Source: Trileptium ribeirensis
Taxonomy: Eukaryota; Nematoda; Enoplea; Enoplida; Thoracostomopsidae
Direction of reading: 5' to 3'
Assembly (NCBI GenBank): GCA_030248225.1
Contig: JASANE010004981.1
Span: forward strand, 1 to 64,000
DNA: 64,000 bases
Shown here: piece after piece, positions 1 through 13,000 of the stretch
How positions within the stretch are numbered: position 1 is the first letter of the stretch
Layout of the letters: each line of letters opens with the position of its first letter
Notes under the pieces: generated by a model
Database searches by the model: none
What the model was told of the DNA's origin: nothing
What the model saw: the letters and a program-made list of their open reading frames with translations, nothing else
Position numbers and translations under genes: made by a program

Positions 1-1300
1 ATTTAAGGTAGGGTAAATTTACGTTCGCAGAGGAAATTTCCAATTGGTCGGGGTAGTTATTTTAGGTAAATTACAGGCTTCTTCAGCGCTCATCCAATCT
101 AAGTGGAGTTTGCTCGAGATTTCAAAGGAGAAGAGAAAGAGAGTTTTACTCTGGACTAGTAGGATCGTGAACTGCCGCTTGCGTGCACGGCAGCGAGAGC
201 TAATCGGACATTTGGTTAGGTTTAATTAAATAGTCACTTAACATGTATTCAGGGCCAACTAGGACCTTGCCTGGCACTTATTTCGGTTCGGTTAAAATTC
301 TGCCCAGCCCAACACGGTAAAATTAACCCGTATGGGTGCAGCTTTCAGTATTTAAACGGGTTCAAATTTTGGTTCCCCTACTCGAACCAGTTTCGATCAG
401 GCAACGGTCTAGTTGGGTTTCCCGTTCGCTCCGGGAACTTTTGCCATGCAGACGTGGGAAGGGGTACCTCGGGGTGTCGGGACGGCAACGTCAACTTAGC
501 GAAAATTCTGTGCGTTTCTAACGGCAGGGCGGAGCTTTATGTCTTCCACGGCATCAAGGATTATTTTTTCATGACGTTGGCCAACGGCCAAACTATAGAA
601 CTAGACCACCCGCAAATTTTTCTCGGAGGATGCTCACGCTTCCCCTGAACAGGCGAACCGTAAATCTTCGTGTGCACCCCGATTGGGTGATATATACCTG
701 TATATAAAATGTTGAAAAATTTATGTGTATATTTTATCGTGCACCCGGAGGGTGGTTTATTAGTTTTGCAGTGATAAAATTAGCGGCATAGTAAACTCGT
801 CAAAGTGTTTCTGGTATTCAAGCGGTTCGGTGTTGTTATATCCATAGGAGATCTTATCCGCCCAGCGAAGTTCGGCAACCTTAAGCGCAGCGGTTGTTAT
901 GATAGGGCGCATACTTGTTGATTACCATAGTATGTCATCGGTGTTTGAGACCGCGTCAAGCCCCCGCCACTTGAACCCCGCTAAATCGGCTGTCCCCCTT
1001 CCGCTCAAACGCTCCAGAGTTTCTGTTCACTCACGTGTTCACTAGGTTGTGTTTCTGCACCACCCTGCGCCCGCTTTTAATAGTCAGGCATAATTCACTG
1101 AACGGAATCTCACATCAAATATTTTATCACCCAATTTAAACTAACTGACCCAAAATAGACCACTCCGGCCCAATCGGTTACACTAAAGCATACGTTCCGT
1201 AGAAATTAACTGCAACTCAACGCCCAGACTAGAATTTATTACCCAGACCCTTCAATCGGGTGAACCCCATGAGTGGTGTCTCAACCCTCGCGTATTTTCA
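1..1300. other. GC-rich block without gene, probable body of a repeat element
   Basis: The sequence is richer in GC than the AT-rich DNA after 1600 and holds only short chance frames. It runs directly into the conserved module at 1301-1592, the same arrangement as at 7.4-11.09 kb, so it is probably the end of a repeat copy that starts outside the window. Confidence 0.4.
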
Positions 1301-1592
1301 GGGGATTTGAAACCAAGAGAGGGAAGGACGGGTCAACCTCATTACCTGTGAGCAGGCTTAGGGGATGACCCTCCCTCAGGGGGACCTACATACCACTAGA
1401 TACGTGGGCCTCTATAGGGGCCAGGCCGAACACCCTGGTAAACCCGCCGGCAGCCTGCTAAGCTAAGCGGTTTCCCTCGGTCAGACCTGGGTCCACCGGG
1501 AAATCGTGTAAGCCGGGGTTGTTCGGGCACCACAGCGAATATTGAGGGTGGTGCAGCTGGGATCCCTTAGGGCCAGAACTGGTCCTAGTACA
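1301..1592 (+). repeat. Conserved structured repeat module, copy A
   Basis: This copy is about 290 bases and clearly homologous to 10801-11088 and, more distantly, to the modules at 42.2-42.66 and 46.43-45.96 kb. It contains ACCTGTGAGCAGG near the start, a hairpin CCAGG-CCGAACA-CCCTGG (1421-1438), a GCCTGCTAAGCTAAGC block and a closing stem GCACCAC/GTGGTGC (1527-1533 with 1548-1554). Similarity to copy B stops at CTAGTACA, which looks like the end of the element. Confidence 0.75.
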
Positions 1593-3880
1593 TATTATTC
1601 TATGCCACTAACTGTAGTAATATTTTAAAAAATTTTATTGTTGTTTAGTTAATCGCAAAAAATTTGTTTGCTTCGGTTTCGACTGTCTTGTTTTTTTGTG
1701 TTCATCGAAACTGGGTTAAGGGTGCTTTAGAGTGTTGTTTATATTCTACTTTGTTGTTGGTTCCTCTTTTGCATTCATTATTTTCATTTTACTTTGACAT
1801 ATATTACACTTTCGCTTAGCCATACTTCAGATACTGTTGATTTATTTTTGTTCTTGGTTAAATAAAATGTTTACCTTTATTGGCAATGTGGTTCCTGAAC
1901 AACAATTTGCCCAGCAATGACCGAGCAAGTTAGGGTGAAGTTGTTGGAAAAAAATTGTTATTTAGACCCTAGCCGACCTCATAAACTATAAAACATATTT
2001 TTCAAACGGGCTGCAATAATTCGCCAATTAAAGGGTTAACATACGTTGAAACACTACTGTTTAGTAAACTAGATAGGATATATTTTGAATATATGCCTTT
2101 GTTGCAGTGGAGTTAAAGTATTTCCTGAGAGATATATTTGTTGGGTTTTGGATTATTAGTGTCCAGATTGTAACAGCAGCCATAGCAACAGCGCCTTTAA
2201 AGTTTAACATTTGAGTAGAGATAGAAATATTATAACCGTTGTTTTTCTACCCTAGGTAATTCCCGACATTAATTTGTCCTCTGCTGCTGCGGGGCTTCGA
2301 TGCGTGGGCGGAGGGGACCATCATATGTATGTATTACGTATATATTTATACATATATATTATATAATGCGTGGGCGTAGGGGAGCATGTATTACGTATAT
2401 ATGTATATATTATAATGCGGGCGGAGGGGGACCATGTATTACGTATAGATGTATTTATTATACAAAGGTCATTAATAATATTTGACAGGTAACTAATCAT
2501 TTTTGACAGGTCATTAATCAATATTTCCCCTAAAAATTTGACAGGTCATTAATCATCTGGTCCAGAACCCCCCTTTTTCCTACTACTTATACTTAGCTCT
2601 CACTTTGATGAATAAATGATATTTTATTCAAATCTGGGGATAATAAGTGGCTTATCTGTAACAATATTTATCACATTACGACAGCAAATTATTTCAAAAT
2701 CAATTGTCTATATTTAATTTATGCTTTGTGCTTCATAAACCTAAAACCGTAAGAATATTACAGAATTTCATGAGCATATCCATCTGGGTTTCTAGATATC
2801 TCTTAAAGTCAACTATCAAATATAAAAGAAATTTCCTTTTGATCAAATAGTCGTCGGGCTGTGCGCGACCATGTTTTCTGATTTTGTATAACCTTGTGTA
2901 GTATATACGGCGAGACAGTAAAAAGCTGAGAAATCTTAACCATGTTAAACATATCGGTGTAAATATTTTCACTCAAGTTTGGAGCGTAATGATATCGAAT
3001 TTCTTTGGTACTAATATACCAGTTCTAATATCCGAACAGTCGAAATATTTTTGGCAATGGAATTTATTTTGTATTCGATTATGACTAGTCGAATAGCGAA
3101 GCAGAATTAACTGCTGGTGTCGCCTAACAGGATGCTTGCCATTCAAGCCACTTTACAGATATCACCTGATACTGAAAATCGAAACCGACTTATCTACATA
3201 ACGTTTAAATCAATAATGATAAATATATATTTGACGTAGAGCCCGCCTGTATTATGCTTTTTGACACAGTTGTCTTGCCGCATATTTTTTAGCCCAAATT
3301 TAACCAATCTGGGCTAAGTTTTACACAATTCTAATATTTTCCTGTTGCTGAGACTTGGCCGGGGGGGTTGGGGTCCAGACGTTCCGTACCCGTCTGTGCG
3401 CACATATGCTATAACCCCTTAACGCCATCACGAACGGCGTTGATTTCAGGTTCGGTATAAAGAGGTGTAAGCCTAGAATATTATCTCCCAGCTTGGGAGT
3501 TTAACTTCGTTACCTCTCACCAAGTGTTTGCTTCTTCCACATGCCTGAGTATGTTGGTCTACTTTTTGATTAACGTTTTTTCGAGGAACATAGCTCTAAG
3601 TTGTCTGCCGTTGTGCAGATGCCACTAATTTCTACAGTGGGAAGATCTTTTGGGTACTGTCTGGTTATAGAATATTGACTCTGAATTAATTTGTGACAGT
3701 ATAAGTTATATTTGCATTATAATGTAATTATATAAAAATTGTCTTGTCGCATTGAAGCCACTGATTTCCATATCGGGAACCTTCATGGTTTTTAAGGAAG
3801 GGTAGATTTATGGCAACATTGGCTATCTGAATTGATTAGATCATTTTTTCTTTTGTGCTACAAGCCAAGAACAGTTAGGT
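1593..3880. other. AT-rich intergenic sequence downstream of the astacin gene
   Basis: No open frame or RNA gene is recognised. Apart from the small tandem repeats at 2300-2557 listed separately, I see only AT-rich unique-looking sequence with a GC-richer patch around 3360-3540. Confidence 0.5.
2300..2557. repeat. Two small tandem repeats
   Basis: Three units start ATGCG(T)GGGCG at 2300, 2366 and 2414. Each runs through a purine-rich GGGG(A)CCAT and a TA-rich half with ATTACGTATA. From about 2464 follow four copies of a shorter motif around GACAGGT(C)ATTAATCAT. Confidence 0.7.
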
Positions 3881-3886
3881 TTTATT
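3881..3886 (-). promoter_or_regulatory. Polyadenylation signal AATAAA of the astacin gene
   Basis: A canonical AATAAA on the minus strand lies 14 bases downstream of the TAG stop. Its position supports 3900 as the true end of the coding sequence and a 3' UTR of a few tens of bases. Confidence 0.75.
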
Positions 3887-3899
3887 AAACAGATTTTGA

Positions 3900-4090
3900 C
3901 TACGATATGCTTGCTTTTTCTGCCAGATGACACATACCGCAGCTTTGCGGGCACAGTTGCCGCATAGCTTCTTGATGTATTCCAGGATTGCACAAACCAT
4001 GCTTAGCCCATTCTGCACACTTCTTGTATTCTCTGTGTCTGGGACGACAGATTGTTATATTCAAAGAGCTAAATGCGTCCACCGTTTCTG
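3900..4090 (-). CDS. Astacin gene last exon: ShKT domain 5 and stop
   Basis: The acceptor is ATTTTAG (4092-4091); phase 1 in; ends in TAG at 3902-3900. The domain has a first loop longer than in the other four (C-RPRHREYKK-C) and ends C-P-Q-S-C-G-M-C, followed by a short tail (HLAEKASIS). A second AG three bases into the exon would delete one residue if used. The AATAAA signal lies 14 bases after the stop, so the 3' UTR is very short. Confidence 0.93.
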
Positions 4091-7000
4091 CTAAAATGAC
4101 AGTTATATATAATATAGAAATAATTATAATATATATACAATTTATCGCACAAAAATTGCTGCATGCTACTCATTTTATCTGTAATTGCAATTTTTAGTGG
4201 CTCCTACCAAGTGCCCTAAAATTGATATAATATCATAGGTGCCCAAAGTCCAGATTTAAAGGGAGCAGATGTATGCGGCGGGACGCTGGCGTATGGGGTA
4301 GGAAAGGAGTGTAGCTGCTAATTTTCATTTAGTCCCCAATTTTTTCTTATAGTATTCTCAATTTTATCCTTAATATTTTGTAATTTTGCAAATCATAGCC
4401 AAAATTATGCTTACGCGAAGAATCAGGAGGGTCTGACACTTCGGGGGATACCACTCTATGGGCACCTGTGATATATATCAGGAACAAACCGGAATTCTGT
4501 TTCTTGCGAAAATTATGTTCCTGCAGGTGTTCCTATGATAGGCAAAAACCACACCGGAAGTGGAATTCGGGTTTAAAGTTTTTGACAAATGTTTTCTACA
4601 TTTTTTGCTATAGCTGTGACCCATAAACACATTTTTATATGTACAGTGATTAATTTGCTTTCAAACCAAGCGAAAATATTAACAATTCACCGTGTAAAAA
4701 GTAACGTAAGATATATACTTCGCATACGGTTTATTCTCGTTATGCGGCCTTCCCGTTATAATGCTCCCAACGTTTGGAACCTATGTACCCACACAGTGCC
4801 ATGCACACAGTCGTCAAGATGCCCCATGTTTTTGTAAATTTTTTCAAGGGTATCCAGTTAGGGGTATTGCCACTTTTTGTCAGTATCAAGCACACCGTGT
4901 GTTTTCTGTATTTTATTGACGATTTGCAGCAGTATCTCGTCAAAATGCATATTATATAGATACATACAAATATCGTGATTTAAAAAATACATAGCACAAC
5001 TGGTACGCCGCATTAATAACTACCGACAGTTCGCGCGAATGTTGTAGCCAAGAATATGTACGATACCATAAACCAAAAATGCAGTAGATAGGGGTGTCTC
5101 GTACACCCTAGGAAATTAGTTTACTGCATAGGTGTGACCATGACCGTCTATACGGTAATGTCGTCACTACAGGAGGACAAAAATTCCAAACAGCGATGAC
5201 AATATAACGTGAATGCCGCATTGGCAGTAAATTTTCGAAGCTTTAGCTGATGGTGGCATATTGTAGCCGAAATTTTATAATGTATAAGTCAACATCAAAT
5301 TGTACCACACTATACAGATTTAAATGCTGTTATCGTCTCACAGTTGACTATAGTAGAAGCCTTAGCTCATACAGACACTGGTGATTTCCCGTTGGTTTCC
5401 TTTGGCATAGCAGTTTACCTATATATCTAAATATGTATTTTATTCTACAATTCCTGTGCAGTACTGGAAACTCACCTGGTTTCAAATGATGTATTAGGTT
5501 GATAATGTAGATTAAAAACTTTAAATGAAATGGGTTCAGTTTGCTTCAGTCCGTTTTATTCGTTCAAACCACGTTTGCCCTGTAAACTCTTTTGCCTCAA
5601 TACGTATTAATATTGAGTCCTGTTATTCTAGCAGTCAACAGAAAGCTTTAAACAAGTCTCCATGAATAAACCAAATATTAACTTGACTTACTTTCGCAGT
5701 GGTTACATGAAACCATACAGTATTTCAACATGTATTTTGGATTGTTGTTGCATTCGCCATTTGAAGCCCAATAGGCACACGCGTGGTGTTCGTCAGAGCA
5801 GTTATTTTTGCCACGGGTGGTGATTACTTAAACAGGCATACAATAAATCTCAATTTTGGAAGCAATGAAAGTCCCATCGTGACCGTTGCAATAAGATGAA
5901 TTGTGTGAATGAATATTTAGACTTAATCTTTCCGATTTCTCAGCAACCGCATAATCTTTTAAAGGCTTAGTGGTCTGTGATCCTCAAACGACGTTCAAGC
6001 AATAAAATTTGTTAAGTATTATGTATAGCTCCAACATTTTGCGCGAATTCATGTTTGGAAATGTCTATAGTCTTGCATAGTTGATACTAGTCACGTGTTT
6101 GTTAGAACTCTCTTATGCTAGCGAAGTTATCAAAAATTATAATCAAGTGAATGGCAAAATATTATCATATGAAGGGGTAAAGGGTGTCTTTACAAGCAAT
6201 CGAAATTACATTCTGTTTTAATATTGAATTTCATACTTACTCAGGGTTCAACGTACGATAAAAATATATTGCAAGTTTCAGAAACATTCTACATGTGGAA
6301 CATGTAAAATGAATACTCAGCAAAACCCTGAACAATATTATTGTTTAGATAATTATTTGTTTTTTTTTGTCCCGAGAGGGGTGTTATTTCCGATATTGTA
6401 TTTAATAGCAACATAGTTTCAACGTAAATTTATTATCCCTATAAAACTTTTAAAAAATTATAAAATTTTAGAGGCATGGACGCAAAGCACAGGAGACATT
6501 TTAGATAACGCGTTTCACATATTCTGAGAAAGGTTTTTGTGGATTATCTATCTCTGGTTTAGCCGAGGTATGAATTACACATTTTCTTGTCCACAGAATC
6601 ATAATTTAAGTAGTCTGGGTCCCACCCTTAGTAGGGGTAATTCTCTGCCTTCCACTGCGCACCAATGATTTAAGTCGTTTTCTGCGCTAAATAATACGTA
6701 CGTTGAATCTACGTCATATGTTTCATTGCTGTTTTAGTTTCAGCTATTATAACTGAAGTTCACTACACGGAGAAAATACCCTACAATGCTGTATTTGACA
6801 ATCTACAACGTCGAAAACAGTTCCTTGATAAATTTCATCAAGTACATGTTACAACTGTAACAGCCCGAGGTTTTGGGATTTTAACAGGATATATAAGATG
6901 GAGAAAATATCCAAATCAAAGTCAAAGACGGGAAACTGGATGCGATGGTCGATCGGATACCGGTGGAGCGTGACCTGAGTACTATGTTGTGTATTATCAT

Positions 7001-10000
7001 TTATCGTTGTCATAAAAATAAAAATGTATTATGGATGTAATTTGTCGCATCGTCACGCTCCACCCGCCCGAGGAAACTGGATGCGATGGTCGATCGGATA
7101 CCGGTGGAGCGTGACCTGAGTACTATGTTGTGTATTATCATTTATCGTTGTCATAAAAATAAAAATGTATTATGGATGTAATTTGTCGCATCGTCACGCT
7201 CCACCCGCCCGAGGTGCACGGGGTGATTTTGGCACCAAAATGGAATAAGCGTAGTACTATGTATGGTATCCGTATCTATAAGTGAATACAATGATAACAT
7301 GTGCATTTATAAAATTTGGATGTGTGCATAAAGAAATGTTATTTTATTTTATTTCATATTTTATTTTATATTTGTAAAAGAGAGTAGTACCGCGTGTCCG
7401 GATGGATCGGGGCAGCGTGCTTTATTTTATTTTAAGCAAAATTCTAATGGGAGAGCTTTTGTAGCATTTCGGACCTCGAGGACCCATCCTGGCATACGGT
7501 CGCGGAATAACTGAACCAAGGACTAAAGCGAGCAATCAAATTTTCGAGAAAGAAAAGCTACATGACCTATCTAAAACGTCATTTTTATAGGGGCTACAGA
7601 AAAACAAAATTTTTATATTTTCTGACACTTTAGGCCAGGTAGGCTTATCTCGTTAGCAAGAGGGTCCCCTAAGGCTTCAAAATTTTGCGTTCGGGCCAAC
7701 TTGGTCTCTTCCGGTAAGTACTTAGGGACGCCTAAGTAGCCGTTTAAACACCCATTCTTCAAAGGTTTAAATCTCAATCGAAACAACCAAAATTCCCAAA
7801 TTTTTCAAGGCCTACACCTCTACGGGGCCTTGACCTAAATGTTTTATCGAAAATCGGGGCCACATAACTATACCGGTCCGAACAGGACCCTAATAACCCT
7901 CCCGGGATACAAAAATTTTCTGTTTGTAACTCACAAAACGGCATCTAACAGGCGACCAATGGGAGGTATATTAAATCTAATATTTTTATCAGTAGGCGAC
8001 CAGCCAGGGCATGAACCCGGTCCCGCCCCCGGCCGCCTGTTTTCCGTTGATCCGCTATCATAAAAAACGCGGCCGAGTTTTGATACAATTCCGGCGCCCT
8101 GGGCGCTCGTATATTTTGCCGTTTTAGACTAGCAACGCCGACCAGCGCGAGGTTTATTCCGTCTTGGCATTTGTCGGCCACTGTATCATGGGCTTGTTGT
8201 TGTTGTCGGCATACATCTATTTCTCTCTTATTAAGCTGTTGTTGTAGGGCTCGACTAAGACAGGCGACCATACACACACGTAGCCGTTGGTTATTGTTTA
8301 AAATGTACACTGGCTCGGTTGTTTTTATATTTTGTCTTATTATTTGCAATGTGTGTTTGAGCGGCATTTTCAGAATTCGAAAATTTTACCACATAGGACT
8401 GTGCTAAGGACAAAAAGGGGCCTGGTATAGAAAGGGGGGCACTATAGGGGTATAAAAGAACAAGGCTCGGCGCAGCGTCGGGACCAGTCGAGAGATGCCG
8501 TTTTAAAGTCGGCAGTTTTTCTGTGCTTGTCGCCTTTTATTCTGCTGTTTTTTCAAAAGTTCGCTTTTCGCTCTTTGGTTTTTCTTTTCTGTGACCTGAG
8601 CTGGCTCCTGCTGTGTAGAAACAGGAAGGAGTTCCCCCTGGTGGTTTTTCCTGGCTTTAGAATTAACTAGGAGGGGTCGCCCTTGCTGGTGCTGGTCCGT
8701 CCGAAGGATGCTCCGTGCACCCGCAAGTGCGATCCCAACGGTGTTGAGGAAGTGCACGCTAGAATGGTCCACAAAATTTTAAATCTCGACTGGTTCCCCG
8801 CTGGCCGGGTTGTCATGTTTAGTTCAGACCCGGGGGGCGAAAATTTTAGTGATGCGAATAGGAGCGGTGTTAAGGAAATAAGGAGCACACACACAGAAGG
8901 GTGAAGGACATAGGGACACGGGAGGGGTAAGGTCTCGCAGTAAGGCATTTACAAAAATTTAGTCGCGTGTTGACCTGGAGGCAGCCGCTAGGGCAAGTGT
9001 TAATTAAGTATCAGCAAAGATCCGCGCTAGGTTACCCCGTCAAAATCTCGAGCAATCAGTTCCTGAGCGTTTCATTTAATCGGTCCTCTGTTAAGTCATT
9101 CAAAACCAGTCTTCTAGGCCGTTTAGACACGGTAGAATACTTTATTAATTTGCATCAAACAGTTTAGAACCCCGCCGCAAATTGGCATCATAAAACATTT
9201 CTAATTTTTCAAACGACCTTCAAAAGACAATGTAGCTTCTTTTCACTCGTGCTCCATCCGTGCTCGCTTTCGAAGTTGCAGCTTGAGTCGAGTCTAAGTT
9301 ATAAGAAAGTTAACAAGAACGACCCCAGGTCACACGACTTAAAGACCACGTTACGGGGGAGCGGAGCGAGTGGTCCGCTCAGGACGGACGCAGTCATCTG
9401 CACGCTGAGAATTGATCAAAAGTACATAATGAACGGAACCCCTGACGCTAGTTTTGAAATTCGAGATCCTGCCCTGAGCCTTGTTTTATCTGTCAAATTT
9501 TAATCTACTAGCTTCAAAACGGACGGGTCTCATGCCGTGAAGAAACGGTAGACCACTCGGTCGCGCATTTTTAGCAATAGAATAACTATCGTTGGGTCGA
9601 TGCGGTTACTCCATAGGGAGGGAAGTATCAGGACCCTTCGTGCGTTATCTCCCCCCCCCCACTTTTACGGTTTTGGTAAACTTATTATTCTAACCAACCA
9701 GGGGTATCCGAAGTGTTTCAGAACTCAAATCACCACAGCTATCTTTTGGTTTTCAAACTAAGCATTTTGCTGAGGGACGCGGCAGCACGCGCCGTATTCG
9801 TGCTTGCAAGTGACTGCGGACCTCCACTTAAATCAAAGGCACTCGGAGGAGTGAATTGCCAATTTAGGAAATGGGACGGAGTCAGCTGCGACGTTCATTT
9901 AGTTTTAATCTACTCAAAATCACTCGGAACCGCACCTCCTAATTGAGTTACGGCCCTGAGGAAGATACAAAGCATTTGGTTCTAATATTAAACAAAATTA

Positions 10001-13000
10001 GTAAGAGTGGACCCACGGACCGTGTAGACACGGTGGGTTCCCTTTCTCGCTTTCTGTTGCCTGTCAAATCCATAATCCAAAAAACCTGGTTCGTTTCACG
10101 TCAATTCATCTTTAAACGGCAAATAATGCTTGGTAGACGCTTCCCCTTTTTACAAAGACCCGCGTTTTCAATCCGACCCTGGCGCAAGCAGATTTTTAAT
10201 TACAAACTATCATTACAAGTGAGTCACAGCTGACCTCAGGACTCAGAGGATTGACTCTAAAGAAGCGTGGAGCGAAGGGCGGTTGACGGCAGGAGAGTGC
10301 TGAACCGCGGTCGTTTAAGGCGTGTGTTGCAAACGCATTCAACGCGATCAGTAAAGAATGACCATAGGAATACTATTAAGAGGGAAACGCATGTCTCAAG
10401 GGGTGTAAATCGTTGGGAGGGGGAGCCAAACTGATTTTTGATGATCCCTACCCTGGAGTTATGTCGATTAAGATTCACATCACCACATATATACGTAGTA
10501 AGGGTACACTGCGTGGTAACCGCACATGCAGCATTGTGTAAATATTTCGTATACCTTTATAATGATATGTGTACCTTTGCCGTACCTGAATAAAACGTTA
10601 GAGTGTTCGATAAATTCTTAGGCGATATGTTTTGTATAGTTGTCATTGGATAAGTAAGGCTCCATTGCGTCAAGTAAACGGGATTTCGAAAGTATAAACG
10701 AAAATATTTATTTCAGTAGTCTTGCAGACCGATCGGACATTACCTGTTTGGAAATCGGTAACAGTATTGGATCAAGGACAGGAAAACTTACCAGCATTAA
10801 GGATTTAAATAAGATGAGGGAAAGGCGGGTCAGCCTTATTACCTGTGAGCAGGCTTAGGGGTTGAGGCTCCCTCAGGGGGACCTTCATACCATTAGGTAC
10901 GTGGTCCAATATAGGGGCCAGGCCGAACACCCTGGTAAACCCGCCGGCAGCCTGCTAAGCTAAGCGGTTCCCTTAGGTCATCTAGAGGATCACCGGGGAG
11001 TCGTGGAAGCCGGGGTTGTCCGGGCACCACATCCTAGAAAATGGTGGTGCAGCTGGGATCTCTGACGGCCAGAACTGGTCCTAGTACACAACTAAATGTT
11101 AACTTCAAAGTTGTAGGATATGTTTCTATGCGTGATTATACTGTTCTTGATGCTTCCGATGTTATGTCTAATTGCATCATACAGTGCAAAGGGCTTATTT
11201 GGCAGACTACACGATTGGAAACATTGCTTCATAAAAATACGGCACAAAAATCGTCAACCACATTTTCATTTGTCACATACATCGGAGCCTATTTTGTCAA
11301 GTTTAATTTGGAAACGATGGCAAAAGTGCTTTGTCACCAGGGCAGCAGACGTCAATTTTTTAGAAAGGCGCGAGTTTTGATAGTGATATTTAAAACTACT
11401 GTTTTTTCGTTTTTTCTGTTGCAGTATGAAGACTTACGAAACTGTCCGTGGCAATCCATGGACTCAAGGGCGAACGCCAGTAAAGATCCGCACTGGTGTG
11501 GCCCCAACCAAGTGCATTAACCAGGTGCATTAACTACTTTATATCCTTTTCTTATAACTATTCACGATAAAACTGAATATATACTCAGTTTTCGTGTGTA
11601 AAACACAAAGTGTTCGTGTTATATAAAAAGAATAGTTATTGAGCACAATCTAGAAAGCCAGGTTTAAATGAAATGTACTGTTTTCCAGATAGATATATAT
11701 ACCTGTTGCAGGTAGTTAACAAGTAAATAATAGCTTGAGCAAATTTCATTTTTTCAGCATATATGGTGTGCGTATTATGAAGTCGTAAATGGTATGTCGC
11801 GCTGCGCCTATAATTTGTCGCAGTCAATTGTTTATTATGGATATTTATTTGAAATATCTTAGGTTTCTGTGTGTAGTGATAGTTTCGGTTTCATACAACT
11901 CAATCCCCACAGAGATTAAGATAATGTTTGTCTCAGCTATATTACAGGCATTTTTTTTTACCTTCGACCGATCAAATTCAAGACAAAAATTCTTAATAAT
12001 TATGTTTGATAACCGATTCATTCAGCAAACGTGATTTTACACCATTTATAAACATAAAATGTATTTGATAGGTAAGACCGTATAAACATCTCTTCATCAA
12101 AAAGGTATGCAAGCGCAAAGCAAACGTACAAAGATATCTACGATCAAACCAATGAATCTAACGCTATTCGAAGTTAGGGTATGACACATAAAACCCTGTA
12201 ATAATGATTAAGATCAAACTAATTTTTTGTGTTTAAGCTGCGCTATAAACTTACACTGTAAGAAAAAGAATCTCATGAATTCAGTGAGCACGGTTATACA
12301 CAATTTTTGCCCAATTCAATGTCTCTCTAACACAACTACAAACGTTCATATTTAATCCAGATCTAAATTAGCTAATTTATGCAGAATATTACAGATTAAA
12401 ATTAAATATCGAATGATTTCAAACATGTATTGTCATTTACACATGGCGACGAACGTTAAAAATAATAATAAATATTTGTAATACTTCGTCGGATTGACTT
12501 TGATTTGGCACAACCTGATTATCCAAAGAATCAAATTTTAAAAGAAAGGGTATACAAGGAGGGTCGTTCAGAATTGCTTCATTTATAACAGAAATATTGC
12601 ATAGACAGATATATTCTTAATCACAACTTCGAGATAAATCGAATGACTTCCGAAATTATTGCCCTTCATAAAAATATTTAAGAAATTCGGGCAAAAGAAA
12701 ACTTAATGAAACGAACCGCAAACTTTAGCATATCTAAACAGTCAATAGGGTTGAGCTGAAATCAGTAAATATGTTAATGCATAATAGTCATTCGGCTACT
12801 TCCAACAACAGAAAGTCAACCCTGACTTGCTATCGGAACAGCCGGACCAAGCGGAGCCAGCCATGGTACAGAAAGAGTGACCTTGAAAATATGGCTCCTT
12901 ATCACCTTTATCCGAACTGCCCAAATTAGTGCTCTGGAATACTGGAAAAATTTTAATTCGTTCCCTCAATTACTTGCATTTTGCCAATCACATACTACAA

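Noticed and set aside
11041..11520. 159-codon plus-strand frame
   Set aside because: It starts inside structured module B and continues into AT-rich intron; no family resemblance and opposite to the host gene.
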